Below, in pieces: positions 32,145 to 41,288 of a DNA stretch of 46,394 bases; the stretch's first letter is position 1; each line of letters starts with the position of its first letter. Source of the DNA: Holosporales bacterium. GTDB taxonomy: Bacteria; Pseudomonadota; Alphaproteobacteria; RUG11792. The stretch covers positions 1-46,394 of the forward strand of contig JAIRNI010000040.1 in the NCBI GenBank assembly GCA_031258145.1, in the 5' to 3' direction. The notes under the pieces are model-generated. The model was not told the origin of the DNA, did not search any database, and saw nothing but the letters and a program-made list of their open reading frames with translations. The position numbers were made by a program, and so were the translations under genes.

Positions 32145-33704
32145 ATGATAAGACCAATAATTGAATTTATGACAGTCGTGATGATGTCGATAATATGGCA
32201 AGCACATGCCTCTGTTCGACCGTCACTCGTTCCGACTTTCACAGAATATGTTAAGCACGAATGCCAAGGATCCTGGCCCAGTCAGTCAGACCTGATATTA
32301 TCAGACGGATCCAAAGTGTGTAATAGTGTTCTAAACCTTGCATGGATGATAGAGCAAGCTAGTGAAAGATATCAAAAGGGCCAGTCCAGCCCATTCAGCA
32401 GGATGCAAGTACAGATATCCCAGACAGGGAAATATAGTATCAGTCCCAAAGAAAATGTAGGAGAGATACAGTCACCAATAACACAGGCAAACATAAACTT
32501 CATATTGATAGATCAATTGCTAGACCAATTATTTAAGAACGATAAGTCAAACTTCTATACACAGGAAAAGCTAAAGCAAGAATGCAAGGCATGGTCCGAG
32601 GCATTGGTCAAGGCAAAGGATAATGAAAACGAGGATTATAGGAACGGTGTCGTAGCAACCAGCGCAAACGATGTTTTCTTATGGTTAACACAAAGTAAGA
32701 TCCTAGAGTACGTACAGTTGCTAAAAAGCAGTCTTGCACCGGGAAACAAGTCTGATTGGCCGGCGAACACAACGAAGAAACAGGCTACGGGCGACTCGCC
32801 CCTTCAGAAACAACCACATCCTACAGGAGCACCAACAGGGCGGCCATCAATCCGGCTGCTTCCTCAGAGCCAAAATGTCCCTTCGGGTCCCCCCGTGACA
32901 TTCGAGCAGCCTCCAACATCCCAAACCCCGGGCTCAGATCCAAAAGGTCCCACCGTTCGCCGCGTCCGCGTGACTTTCGATCTCCAAGCGACTTCAGAGA
33001 TGGCTACACCAACCCCGGGCATTGACATCCTCCTTTTTACCGGCACAGACAACGAAATACAAAAATTCCAGAACCAACAAGCACTCAACGTAGACGCGGT
33101 GGTTCTTACGGGCTCCTGGTATAGTCCAGACAAAGAGGAAAAGATTACGACTGCCCTCCTAGAAATTCAAACAAAAGCCCCCGGGAAACCGATCTACGTT
33201 GTACCAGGAAAGCCACTAGGAGGAAACAATCCGCCGCCAAACTACGAGCAGATCATGAGGGAATTCGTTCAGAGATTGACAGACAGTATACCCCAAACAC
33301 GACTCGTTGGCGACGGATCACAAATAGGGGTCAAGTGTAAGAGCGTAGATACTCTCACAGTTAACATTTCAGGTCAAAGAAGAGAAATAACCATAGTCCC
33401 CATCCAAAAAGGAACAACGAAGCAGCAAGCGGTAGACGAAGTCAAATCAAAGACACCACTCGAAACGGTAGTAGTAGTTCCTGAGGCAACGGACAGTGGA
33501 TTCAGTCGTTTCTTGACGCCTCTGGAGAAAGGCATAATAAGTAAACATCAGGGACATCCACCAAAGATTTACTATGTCGAGATTAAAGGAACAGTCACAC
33601 CATATGAGTGGGACCCAAGCAGGCAAGATTGGGTTAGTCCGAGGACGGTAAGCAGGTCAAAGCCCGATCCGGACCTCAAAATAATCCGCATCCCAATCGG
33701 ATAA
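32145..33704 (+). CDS. Secreted two-domain protein with proline linker, unknown function
   Basis: Not a recognised family. The 519-residue product has a signal peptide (MIRPIIEFMTVVMMSIIWQAHA, cleavage before SVRP). A helical N-terminal region to about 210 includes Cys residues near the N-terminus. A Pro/Gly/Gln/Ser-rich linker follows (about 220-290), then a C-terminal region with two alpha/beta-looking units (DILLFTGT...VVLTGSWYS and YYVEIKGTVTPYEWDPSRQDW). It shares layout and weak C-terminal similarity with the protein at 3007-4425, so the two may be paralogues. AAAAGG lies 7 bases before the ATG at 32145; the frame is open to 32073 with earlier ATGs that would bury the signal peptide. 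Confidence 0.8.
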   Translation: MIRPIIEFMTVVMMSIIWQAHASVRPSLVPTFTEYVKHECQGSWPSQSDLILSDGSKVCNSVLNLAWMIEQASERYQKGQSSPFSRMQVQISQTGKYSISPKENVGEIQSPITQANINFILIDQLLDQLFKNDKSNFYTQEKLKQECKAWSEALVKAKDNENEDYRNGVVATSANDVFLWLTQSKILEYVQLLKSSLAPGNKSDWPANTTKKQATGDSPLQKQPHPTGAPTGRPSIRLLPQSQNVPSGPPVTFEQPPTSQTPGSDPKGPTVRRVRVTFDLQATSEMATPTPGIDILLFTGTDNEIQKFQNQQALNVDAVVLTGSWYSPDKEEKITTALLEIQTKAPGKPIYVVPGKPLGGNNPPPNYEQIMREFVQRLTDSIPQTRLVGDGSQIGVKCKSVDTLTVNISGQRREITIVPIQKGTTKQQAVDEVKSKTPLETVVVVPEATDSGFSRFLTPLEKGIISKHQGHPPKIYYVEIKGTVTPYEWDPSRQDWVSPRTVSRSKPDPDLKIIRIPIG

Positions 33705-33765
33705 ACTGGGACAGGGGCAACCCTACCTTAGGATTATCCGGGGCTGGGTTGCGCATCTGTAACGT

Positions 33766-35046
33766 TCACGAAAGCAACCCTGGCCCTATCTTCGTTGCTC
33801 CAAAATAAGGGACGAGTAATTCTGGTATATCAACCGATCCATTGTCACGTTGATAATTCTCGAGGACAGCGATTAGGCAACGTCCCACGGCGATTCCAGA
33901 GCCATTCAACGTGTGCACAAACTCATTCTTCTTGGTCGTCTCATTTTTGAAGCGTGTATTCATACGTCTGGCCTGGAACGTCCCGCACCTGGAGCAACTC
34001 GATATTTCCCGATACTTTCCTTGCCCCGGAAGCCACACCTCTATGTCATAAGTCTTTTGGGAGGCGAAACCCATGTCTCCCGTCGAGAGGACGACCGTTC
34101 GGTATGGCAATTGCAGCTTCTTGAGAATAGTCTCGGCGCAGGCCGTCATTCGCTCGTGTTCTTCAATGGCCTGTTCTGGGGTCGTTATACTGACGAGTTC
34201 TACCTTCCCAAACTGATGCTGCCTGAGCATACCAGTCGTATCCTTACCGGCAGAACCCGCCTCGGAGCGGAAGCATGGAGTATAGGCCGTGTATCTAAGG
34301 GGCAGTTCACTTCCCTTCAGTATTTCCGAATTATGAATATTGGCTAATGAAGCCTCGGATGTAGGGATTAAATATGTCCCAATCGTCGTCTTAAATAAAT
34401 CTTCCTCGAATTTAGGGAGTTGCCCAACTCCATACATGGCGTCCCTCGCTAGGATCAGCGGAACGTATACCTCCGTATAACCGTGCTCCCTCGTATGTAT
34501 ATCCAGCATGCACTGAGCTAGAGCTCGTTCCAGGCGAGCCAACTCGGAGAATAGGAAGACGTACCTTGATCCCGCTATACGAGCCGCCCTCTGGAAATCC
34601 ATCATATTCAGGCGTTCACCAATTTGATGATGTTCCCTAGGGGGGAATGGGAAGTCTCGTGGAACGCCGTGTCTCCTAATCTCGAGATTACTATTTTCAT
34701 CGGGCCCCACTGGGCATTCATCCGAGGGTATATTGGGGATCGTCTCAAGCAGAGCGATATACTGATTTTTAGCGTTATCTGCCAATTCCGTTTGTGTATT
34801 AATTTCCTTTTTCAATGAGTCCATGCGCGATAACAAATTCTCGACATTTTGCCCGGACGCCTTGCACCTGCCGAATTCATCGGATATGCGATTCCTTTCC
34901 TCGAGGAGGAGTTGTAGCTTCGTCTGCTGCTGACGAAATGCGCCCTCACATTCTAAAAGTTGATTTTCAAGCGGCTGTTTCCCACGGTTTTTGAGGGCAG
35001 TGTCTAATATACCCGGATGTAATTTGACGTAATCAATATCGATCAT
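33766..35046 (-). CDS. serS: Seryl-tRNA synthetase
   Basis: SerS charges tRNA-Ser (and tRNA-Sec). The 426-residue class II synthetase has an N-terminal coiled-coil arm (about 30-100), the TSEASLANIHN motif, motif 2 in TPCFRSEAGSAGKDTTG-MLRQHQF, and motif 3 GSGIAVGRCLIAVLEN. The ATG overlaps the lgt stop by 4 bases. Last gene of rpsP-rimM-lgt-serS. Confidence 0.98.
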   Translation of the reverse strand: MIDIDYVKLHPGILDTALKNRGKQPLENQLLECEGAFRQQQTKLQLLLEERNRISDEFGRCKASGQNVENLLSRMDSLKKEINTQTELADNAKNQYIALLETIPNIPSDECPVGPDENSNLEIRRHGVPRDFPFPPREHHQIGERLNMMDFQRAARIAGSRYVFLFSELARLERALAQCMLDIHTREHGYTEVYVPLILARDAMYGVGQLPKFEEDLFKTTIGTYLIPTSEASLANIHNSEILKGSELPLRYTAYTPCFRSEAGSAGKDTTGMLRQHQFGKVELVSITTPEQAIEEHERMTACAETILKKLQLPYRTVVLSTGDMGFASQKTYDIEVWLPGQGKYREISSCSRCGTFQARRMNTRFKNETTKKNEFVHTLNGSGIAVGRCLIAVLENYQRDNGSVDIPELLVPYFGATKIGPGLLS

Positions 35047-35885
35047 TTGGCCCCATTGTCGCTATGTTTGTTCTGATACTTCTGATAGTGTACCACAAAA
35101 ATACCGAAAAAAAACAAGGCGAGAGATAGGATCTGCCCAACCGTCAATGACAAACATTTGAAATATGTGATGGTTTCAACTTCTTTATAAAATTCAATGA
35201 CGAATCTAGCCGATGAATAGACGATGCAAAAGATTGATGTCAGCATACCGGTGCCAATTATAACGAGCCCTTTTAATCTGAATATTATGATGAGGAGCCA
35301 GAAATTTAGGAAGCCCTCGAAGAAGGATTCAAAGAGTTGTGTTGGATATCGCGGTAACTGATCCACCAAGGTAAAGATGACCGCAAAATCAGAGGTGCAC
35401 ACCTTCCCATAAAGCTCCTGATTGACAAAGTTCGCGAGACGTCCTATTCCGATACCTAGAGCCCCCGCCAAACACAACACATCCAGTATAATCTTCCAAT
35501 AGACAACATTTTTCTTGCAGAAATAATACGTGTATAGAGCCAGCGCCAAAACCGAGCCGTGAAACGATAATCCTCCATATCGAATCAATATAACCTCGTG
35601 CAAATGATGGATATAATACTCGAGATCGAAGAAGATGATGTGTCCAAGTCTGGCACCAACCACCGTCCAAACTATTGCGAAAAACATGAATTTATCGAAG
35701 TCTTCTTTGGAGGGAATCGAGGTATTTAATATCGGTAGATATTGCTTGCCATTCCTGATTTTCTGCAGTGCCCACGTGGCAACCATCCAGGCCGATAGCA
35801 AGGATAAGGCGTATATAACCCCATACCAGTATATCGATAGGCCGAAGCATGTGAAGGCAGTGGGATCGCCAGACCAGATAAACAA
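35043..35885 (-). CDS. lgt: Prolipoprotein diacylglyceryl transferase
   Basis: Lgt attaches diacylglycerol to the lipobox cysteine of prelipoproteins in the inner membrane. The 280-residue protein is multi-spanning, with IRYGGLSFHGSV (essential His) and the signature GIGRLANFVNQELYG. The start is a TTG at 35885, since no ATG gives the conserved N-terminal SIYWYGVIYAL helix. It is needed for the secretin lipoprotein at 27798. It lies between rimM and serS with a 4-base overlap to serS. Confidence 0.95.
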   Translation of the reverse strand: MFIWSGDPTAFTCFGLSIYWYGVIYALSLLSAWMVATWALQKIRNGKQYLPILNTSIPSKEDFDKFMFFAIVWTVVGARLGHIIFFDLEYYIHHLHEVILIRYGGLSFHGSVLALALYTYYFCKKNVVYWKIILDVLCLAGALGIGIGRLANFVNQELYGKVCTSDFAVIFTLVDQLPRYPTQLFESFFEGFLNFWLLIIIFRLKGLVIIGTGMLTSIFCIVYSSARFVIEFYKEVETITYFKCLSLTVGQILSLALFFFGIFVVHYQKYQNKHSDNGAK

Positions 35886-35924
35886 AACCTACTCGATCGG
35901 TAAAACGCTAAAACCAAGTACCGA

Positions 35925-36431
35925 TCAATATATCAGAAAAGCCTCATCGATTCTAATTTGTTTGGTGGATAGGTCCACTTCCAACACAGATTCTCGGTGG
36001 AAGGGTATGGTGGCTAGAATATTCCCAGCACTTAACCGCACCTCGAGGAACGCACCGGCCCCAAAATCCTGAGCGATTATAACATGGCCTATGCTATTGC
36101 CATCATTTCCCAGTATTTCCAGATCCTGCAGCTCGAATAGGTAGTACTCATCGGCTTCCAGTTTAGGGAACGCTGACTTCGAGACAAATAGCCGCTGCAT
36201 ACGTAGTGGCTCGACGCTATTCCTATCGCCATAACCATCGAGCCGCAGCACCACACCCCCGCCCGTATCCACGCGCGCAGAAGAGATGTTGAGGAGTGTC
36301 CCATCATCCAGACTAACACTCCTAAACTCCAGTAATAGAGCTGGCGACAATACGTACGGCTGAACCTTAATACAACCGACAACGCCGACTGGTCTCGTTA
36401 TGAGCCCAATACAAACCCTATCCTCAGCCAT
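35925..36431 (-). CDS. rimM: Ribosome maturation factor RimM
   Basis: RimM helps to mature the 30S head and binds S19. The 168-residue product has the N-terminal barrel (CIGLITRPVGVVGCIKVQPY) and the C-terminal PRC barrel (YYLFELQDLEILGNDG...IPFHRESVLEVDL). It follows rpsP by 19 bases, as usual, but trmD and rplS, the normal next genes, are replaced by lgt-serS. Confidence 0.92.
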   Translation of the reverse strand: MAEDRVCIGLITRPVGVVGCIKVQPYVLSPALLLEFRSVSLDDGTLLNISSARVDTGGGVVLRLDGYGDRNSVEPLRMQRLFVSKSAFPKLEADEYYLFELQDLEILGNDGNSIGHVIIAQDFGAGAFLEVRLSAGNILATIPFHRESVLEVDLSTKQIRIDEAFLIY

Positions 36432-36450
36432 GGAGAAAACTCTGTGGGAG

Positions 36451-36813
36451 CTATGCCTCCGGTGCTGCAGCCGAGGCCGCTAGCTCTCTCTCACGTTTCA
36501 TTCTTTCCTGCGCCTTCTTCTTGGGCGCCGATTTTTTGGGGGTATCGCGTCTGGCGGGAGCGGTGATCAATCCGCAATCAGCCAGAATCCTCGTGACCCT
36601 ATCGGATGCTTGCGCCCCCACCGACAACCAATGCTTAATACGCTCCTGCTCGATGACGACCCTCTCAGGGTTATCTTTCTCTAGGAGCGGATTATACGAT
36701 CCCAATCTCTCGATAAACTTCCCATCTCTTGGTGCCGTATTCTCGGCTACCACCAACTTGTAGAATGGCCTCTTTTTTGAGCCACCACGAGCCAATCTAA
36801 TTCTTAGAGCCAT
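36451..36813 (-). CDS. rpsP: 30S ribosomal protein S16
   Basis: The 120-residue protein starts [21 protein letters not shown], the S16 signature, followed by ERLGSYNPL and [12 protein letters not shown] Lys/Ala-rich C-terminal extension is typical of alphaproteobacteria. GAGGGGG lies about 12 bases before the ATG at 36813. First gene of its operon. Confidence 0.97.
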   Translation of the reverse strand: MALRIRLARGGSKKRPFYKLVVAENTAPRDGKFIERLGSYNPLLEKDNPERVVIEQERIKHWLSVGAQASDRVTRILADCGLITAPARRDTPKKSAPKKKAQERMKRERELAASAAAPEA

Positions 36814-36945
36814 AATGGCCGAAACCCCCTCTTCACGAAAGAAGCCACTTACCAATATAAAGGAATGTAACATAAAAAGGCGCTGGCATCAAGCACCAAT
36901 ACCAACAATCAAGTAAGAATTCATAAAGAGATTTTTTTAAAACAA

Positions 36946-36954
36946 TGCTATAAT
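36946..36954 (+). promoter_or_regulatory. Extended -10 promoter of a truncated gene
   Basis: TGCTATAAT is a consensus extended -10 element, with only a weak -35. It lies 38 bases before the ATG of the truncated secreted-protein gene at 36993, showing that the promoter survived the transposon insertion. Confidence 0.55.
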
Positions 36955-36992
36955 ATACGGATGGAGACAAAACAGGATCGAGCAATAGTAAT

Positions 36993-37088
36993 ATGGATTT
37001 AAGAGGAATCAAGAAAATAGCTGCAATAATGATGCTGTGGCATATGGGAATCCAGAGCGCAGAGGCAGCCTATAGCCAAATGTTTTAA
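36993..37088 (+). pseudogene. Secreted-protein gene truncated by a MITE after its signal peptide
   Basis: The ATG at 36993 opens MDLRGIKKIAAIMMLWHMG followed by IQSAEAAYSQMF and a stop. The first 26 or so residues are a textbook signal peptide (cleavage after AEA). At 37071 the frame enters the miniature element, which gives the stop TAA at 37086. The mature domain is gone; no continuation was recognised after the element (37291-37401). Confidence 0.75.
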
Positions 37089-37290
37089 AAATCCCTCAGC
37101 GTATACCTATTGACCTCTCGACAATGTTTCCCTAAAAGTGCACTGTGTTTTGTTAAGGGGGACGGTAAAGAAACGAGTGAGAAGCGTAGCGGATGCTTTT
37201 GATCAATTAACAGATGCCATCAAAACTTGTTTGACACAAACTAGCAATGATGTACGAGATACGGTTGATATTCAACAGCATTTAGCTATA
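37071..37290 (+). mobile_element. TATAGCYAAATG miniature inverted-repeat element, complete
   Basis: A 220-base element with ends TATAGCCAAATG and CATTTAGCTATA. It is closely related to 13742-13959, with partial copies at 361, 9192 and 30372. No open frame. It interrupts the secreted-protein gene at 36993. Confidence 0.92.
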
Positions 37291-37401
37291 TAATCTCATT
37301 TAAATTAATTTTCCAAAATAAGTTACTTTTCCAAAATAAGTTACTGGCCAAGCTTAAGCTGCCACCTCTAGCAACGCACGGCCCATGGAGGCGTACAATC
37401 A

Positions 37402-37440
37402 GGCAATTTACTAAACCCTTGCGTGCTTGCCGAATTATAT
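37402..37440 (+). repeat. Degenerate tail-only element copy M
   Basis: GGCAATTTACTAAACCC...GCGTGCTTGCCGAATTATATGAATTTG loosely fits the palindrome and tail modules. It lies 7 bases after the stop of pyrH, again at a minus-strand gene end. Confidence 0.35.
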
Positions 37441-37447
37441 GAATTTG

Positions 37448-38161
37448 TTATCTCACGACCGACAATTTAATCTCATGGTTTAGGGCTTTCAGCAGGCAGT
37501 TGGGTTCTCGCTTCGAGAAGACGTAGATCGGGATACCTTTTACGGAGGCCATGGATATTGCTGTTTCATCCATAAATGCTAGTTTTTGAGCAATCGCTTC
37601 AGCGTATGTAAGTTCTCGAATATGCACGGCGTCTTCGTGAATCCGTGGATCCTTGTCGTATATGCCATCCGTCTGCGTCGCCTTTAGGATGACATCACAG
37701 GAAGACAGGAGAGCCCCAATGACCGCCACCGTATCCGTCGAGAAGTATGGGATACCTATCCCCCCCACAAAGATGATGACCACGCCTTTTCGAATCATCT
37801 TTTCCAGCGCAAACAGATTGCTATTCGCAACGTCGAACGGAAGATTCAAGTTGGAGACCAGACGGGCGGTGATGCCTTCGCTTCGTAAGACCTCGCGAAG
37901 GAGGATACCGTTGACTACCGTCGATAGCATCCCCATGGCATCCACTGCCTCCTGGCGCACGTTTTTGTTGTCGGCCCAGTCACGACCTCTAATAACGTTC
38001 CCCCCGCCAACGACGAGGGATACCCCAATTCCAGCGTCGATGACGCTCTTGATATTCTGGCAGGTATCTGAGACGGCGTTCAGATCGAATCCGGAGCCAT
38101 TCGCTCCAAACATCGCCTCACCGGATATCTTGACTAATACTCTCTTATACTTTCTCTCCAT
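37448..38161 (-). CDS. pyrH: UMP kinase
   Basis: PyrH makes UDP from UMP for RNA, UDP-sugar and pyrimidine nucleotide supply. The 237-residue amino-acid-kinase fold protein has KISGEAMFG, SLVVGGGNVIRG, GGIGIPYFSTDTVAV and KATQTDGIYDKDP. It follows tsf by 7 bases, in the conserved rpsB-tsf-pyrH order. frr, normally next, is absent. Confidence 0.97.
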   Translation of the reverse strand: MERKYKRVLVKISGEAMFGANGSGFDLNAVSDTCQNIKSVIDAGIGVSLVVGGGNVIRGRDWADNKNVRQEAVDAMGMLSTVVNGILLREVLRSEGITARLVSNLNLPFDVANSNLFALEKMIRKGVVIIFVGGIGIPYFSTDTVAVIGALLSSCDVILKATQTDGIYDKDPRIHEDAVHIRELTYAEAIAQKLAFMDETAISMASVKGIPIYVFSKREPNCLLKALNHEIKLSVVR

Positions 38162-38168
38162 GCCACGG

Positions 38169-39098
38169 CTACTTTATAAATGACTGCACTTCTTCGGCGA
38201 AATTGGTCTCCTGTTTGTTTATACCTTCGCCCAAGACGTATTTAATAAAAGAAGAGACGGATAAAGTCGTCCCATTCGTTTTATTGAAATTTTCTATGTA
38301 TGCGCCGACCTTGGTCTTCCCATCGATTACGAATATCTGCTCCAATAACGCGCATTCTTCGAAAAACTTCTTGATACGTCCTTCGGCCATTTTTTCGGCT
38401 ATGTCCGGAGCCTTCCCGTTTTCTGCGGCCTGCGCCAAGATGATTTCCTTTTCCTTGGCAATGACCTCTGGCGGTACGCATTTCTGGCACAAATACGAGG
38501 GATTCGCGGCCGCTATGTGCATCGCCAGCTTCTTCCCCAATTCGTCGACTTTCCCTGGATCACACGGCTTCTCGGATTCGATGGCGACGAGCACCCCGAT
38601 CTTTCCCATCCCAGGTTTAACGGCTCCATGCATATACGCCGAAACGGCTCCGTGATTCACGGAAAGTTGCTGACATCTCCTAAAATTCACGTTCTCGCCA
38701 ACGAGTGAAATGAGGAGATCTAATTCCTCACGCACCGTCCTATCGGTATCGGGGAACTTAGCACCCAAGACAGCATCTGATGATTCATGAGCGAGGGATA
38801 TGTTGGCGATACCAGAGACCACCTCTTGGAACTTATCATTCCGTGCCACGAAATCAGTCTCTGAATTGACCTCAATAATCGAGGCTTTCCTACGATCCGG
38901 GCTCAAGGAGAACGCGATCAACCCATCCGCCGTTGTGCGGGACGATTTCTTCGCGGCATCCATCAGGCCCTTCTTACGGAGATACTCAGTGGCAGCCTCG
39001 AGATTACACTCTGTCTCGATGAGTGCGCGCTTGCAATCCATCATTCCGGCTCCCGTCTTATCGCGAAGCTCCTTCACCAATTTTGCTGAAACATCCAT
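38169..39098 (-). CDS. tsf: Elongation factor Ts
   Basis: EF-Ts exchanges GDP for GTP on EF-Tu. The 309-residue product has the N-terminal UBA-like LVKELRDKTGAGMMDCKRAL, the core signature EVNSETDFVARN and the coiled-coil region with ILAQAAENGKAPDIAEKM. It starts 3 bases after rpsB. Confidence 0.97.
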   Translation of the reverse strand: MDVSAKLVKELRDKTGAGMMDCKRALIETECNLEAATEYLRKKGLMDAAKKSSRTTADGLIAFSLSPDRRKASIIEVNSETDFVARNDKFQEVVSGIANISLAHESSDAVLGAKFPDTDRTVREELDLLISLVGENVNFRRCQQLSVNHGAVSAYMHGAVKPGMGKIGVLVAIESEKPCDPGKVDELGKKLAMHIAAANPSYLCQKCVPPEVIAKEKEIILAQAAENGKAPDIAEKMAEGRIKKFFEECALLEQIFVIDGKTKVGAYIENFNKTNGTTLSVSSFIKYVLGEGINKQETNFAEEVQSFIK

Positions 39099-39101
39099 AT
39101 C

Positions 39102-39902
39102 CTATTGTTCTCCTTCTGTAAATTGGACCTCTTCTGCGGGTTGCTCCGCGCCATCTCTAATGATACCAGTATCACCGGGGATATCCTCTGCGGCCCCTAT
39201 ATCGATCCCCGATTTCTCGAGCCCCTTCTGCAGGCCGTCCAGAACGGCTCCGGCGAAAAGATCACAATAAAGATTAATGGCCTTGATGGCGTCATCGTTC
39301 CCGGGGATAGGATAGGTAATATCATCCGGATCTGAATTAGAATCCACGATGGCGATGATTGGAATACTGAGCTTAGCCGATTCCTTTACGGCTATATTCT
39401 CACGGATCGTATCGATGATGATGACGAGGTCCGGCAGCCCGCCCATCTCACGAATCCCACCCAGGGCTAATTCGAGCTTGCCTTGCTCACGTTGCAAGTG
39501 AAGGACTTCCTTTTTCGTTAGGCCAACCGGATTCGCGATTTGGTCTTCCAAAATTTTCAATCTCTTGATCGATTGCTTGATGGTTTTCCAGTTGGTCAGC
39601 ATCCCACCGAGCCACCTGTGATTCACATAGTATTGACCACACTTCTTAGCGGCTTCCTCCAATTTATCGGATGCCTGTGCCTTGGTTCCGACGAAGAGAA
39701 CCCTACCATGGACCGAAACGATATCTCGGATCGCGGCAAGAGCACGCTCCAGCATCGGCGCCGTTTGTTCTAAATCTAATATATGGATACCTCCTCTGGT
39801 ACCAAAAATATATGGAGCCATCTTAGAATTCCATTTCCTAGTGACGTGCCCGTAATGAACACCCGCCTCCAGGAGTTGCCTCATCGTAAATTTTATAGAC
39901 AT
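39102..39902 (-). CDS. rpsB: 30S ribosomal protein S2
   Basis: The 266-residue protein has [46 protein letters not shown] and [15 protein letters not shown], all S2 signatures. The C-terminal 25 residues are acidic. Its 200-base leader (39903-40113) contains GAAAACTC/GAGTTTTC-type complementary segments but no motif I can name. Confidence 0.98.
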   Translation of the reverse strand: MSIKFTMRQLLEAGVHYGHVTRKWNSKMAPYIFGTRGGIHILDLEQTAPMLERALAAIRDIVSVHGRVLFVGTKAQASDKLEEAAKKCGQYYVNHRWLGGMLTNWKTIKQSIKRLKILEDQIANPVGLTKKEVLHLQREQGKLELALGGIREMGGLPDLVIIIDTIRENIAVKESAKLSIPIIAIVDSNSDPDDITYPIPGNDDAIKAINLYCDLFAGAVLDGLQKGLEKSGIDIGAAEDIPGDTGIIRDGAEQPAEEVQFTEGEQ

Positions 39903-40113
39903 TTATACACCTTCCTTTCCGATTAAAAAAATGGTGACGGAGCAAATAAAATTCCCACGAAAATGGGCATCGGAAAACTCTCACACCACAAAATTAGATC
40001 AGCGAATATAACGCGACCAACCATGAGGATACCAAAAAAAACGCCCCCGGGCAATGACTATGTCTGGGCTCAGATGCCTCGAGATGACTATCTAGATTGA
40101 TTCAATAGACCAA

Positions 40114-41009
40114 TTACTGGGCAGTATCGAGGTCACGTGGGAACCCAAACAATCGACGTGTAGCTTGCCATGGCGAACCTTGGAGAAAATCACCTACTGG
40201 CGTGTCATAATATGATTCTCCTAGATCTGCTCCAGGATCAAGAGGCACCATTTTCTCGGCGGTTTCGTCATAAGATACTGGCACCGTGGCGAAAACTCGT
40301 ACGGAATTCCCATTAGATCCTGAAGTTTCACCCCTGATGTGTTGACGCTTCATGATGTAGGCCGCTTCGGAGATAGAAAAGCGTGTTGGAGGAACTCCTG
40401 TACTTGTTTTGGGAAAGTTATAACCTGTAATTGTTTCAACTTCTTCGTCTGACATCCATAGTTGGCTTGCGGCAACTATCGCGTCCTTCAATTCCTCTCC
40501 TTCTGCCTGAGAACCTATGCAACGTTGATAATACTGTCGTACTAATGGCGTCATCTGCTCCAATAATCTTCCAGGTGTATCCGGCTTCACAGCCGGGCTT
40601 GGATCAAGCTGTTGCCTCTTCAAAGTTCTAAGAATTTGAATAAGCTCATGACACAACAGCACATCATCCGGAGGTGGAGGAATGGTAGTAAACTGCGGTT
40701 CTAGGCCGCTGTCTGCGGCCAATCCGAAACACGAACGCCCTTCGAAGAATAAACTTCCCTCAGGATTAGCCAGGAGAGTAAACACATCTTTTCCTTCTGA
40801 GTCCTTACTCGGCCTTGCAATGGACCGTCTGCCTCGTCGAAAACTAATACCTCTTGGAGTACTCCTTCTAAATTCTCTGAAGAAATCTGATTATAATACG
40901 GAAAGATCTCGCTGCCGGGGACAATATAATCCGTTGCTTTAACCGGATTATGCAACGTCGTGGCAAAAAACAACCCAATCAGGAAGTTAGATTTAGAAAA
41001 ATTACTCAT
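40114..41009 (-). pseudogene. Secreted hypothetical protein, frameshifted
   Basis: Two overlapping frames look like one gene. 40701-41009 gives a signal peptide (FLIGLFFATTLHNPVKA) and a first domain ending near EADGPLQGRV. 40114-40785 continues in the -1 frame with KDVFTLLANPEGSLFFEGR, then a Pro-rich stretch (TTIPPPPDD), a helical part and ISEAAYIMKRQHIRG. The switch lies between about 40790 and 40860, close to an AAAA run at 40789-40792. A single-base indel, an assembly error or a programmed shift would all fit. Restored, it would be about 300 residues. Function unknown. Confidence 0.65.
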
Positions 41010-41044
41010 CCACTTAATCCTTTGATTATATATTCACAACAATC

Positions 41045-41272
41045 ATGGCATCATATTACGTTTTACGAATCAATAACACCATTGTAGGGATAACTTTTTG
41101 TGCTTTATTGGCTGGAATCGCCAGTTTCTCAGGGATTGCGGATTTTGTTGAACTGTCGAGGCATTTTGATTTGTCTGGAGGAATTCCAAGCCATGATACA
41201 TATCAACGTTTTTGGAGCACTATTTCGCCAAAGACATTTATTGAATGTGTCAAGAAAATTTGTCATGCGTAG
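41045..41272 (+). pseudogene. N-terminal stub of an ISAs1-family transposase
   Basis: The 75-residue frame has FCALLAGIASFSGIADFVELSRHFDL and GGIPSHDTYQRFWSTISPKTF, the N-terminal associated domain of ISAs1/H-repeat transposases. It stops after IECVKKICHA, before any DDE catalytic residue, and no further transposase sequence follows. It lies between two secreted-protein genes. Confidence 0.75.
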
Positions 41273-41288
41273 GCTCTGGGAAAGGATC

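Noticed and set aside
33718-33754. GCAACCC/GGGTTGC stem-loop after the secreted-protein gene as a terminator
   Set aside because: The loop is over 20 bases and no T run follows, so the pairing may be chance.
40789-40792. Programmed -1 frameshift site
   Set aside because: AAAA alone is a poor slippery sequence, no heptamer or clear downstream structure is visible, and an indel explains the split equally well.
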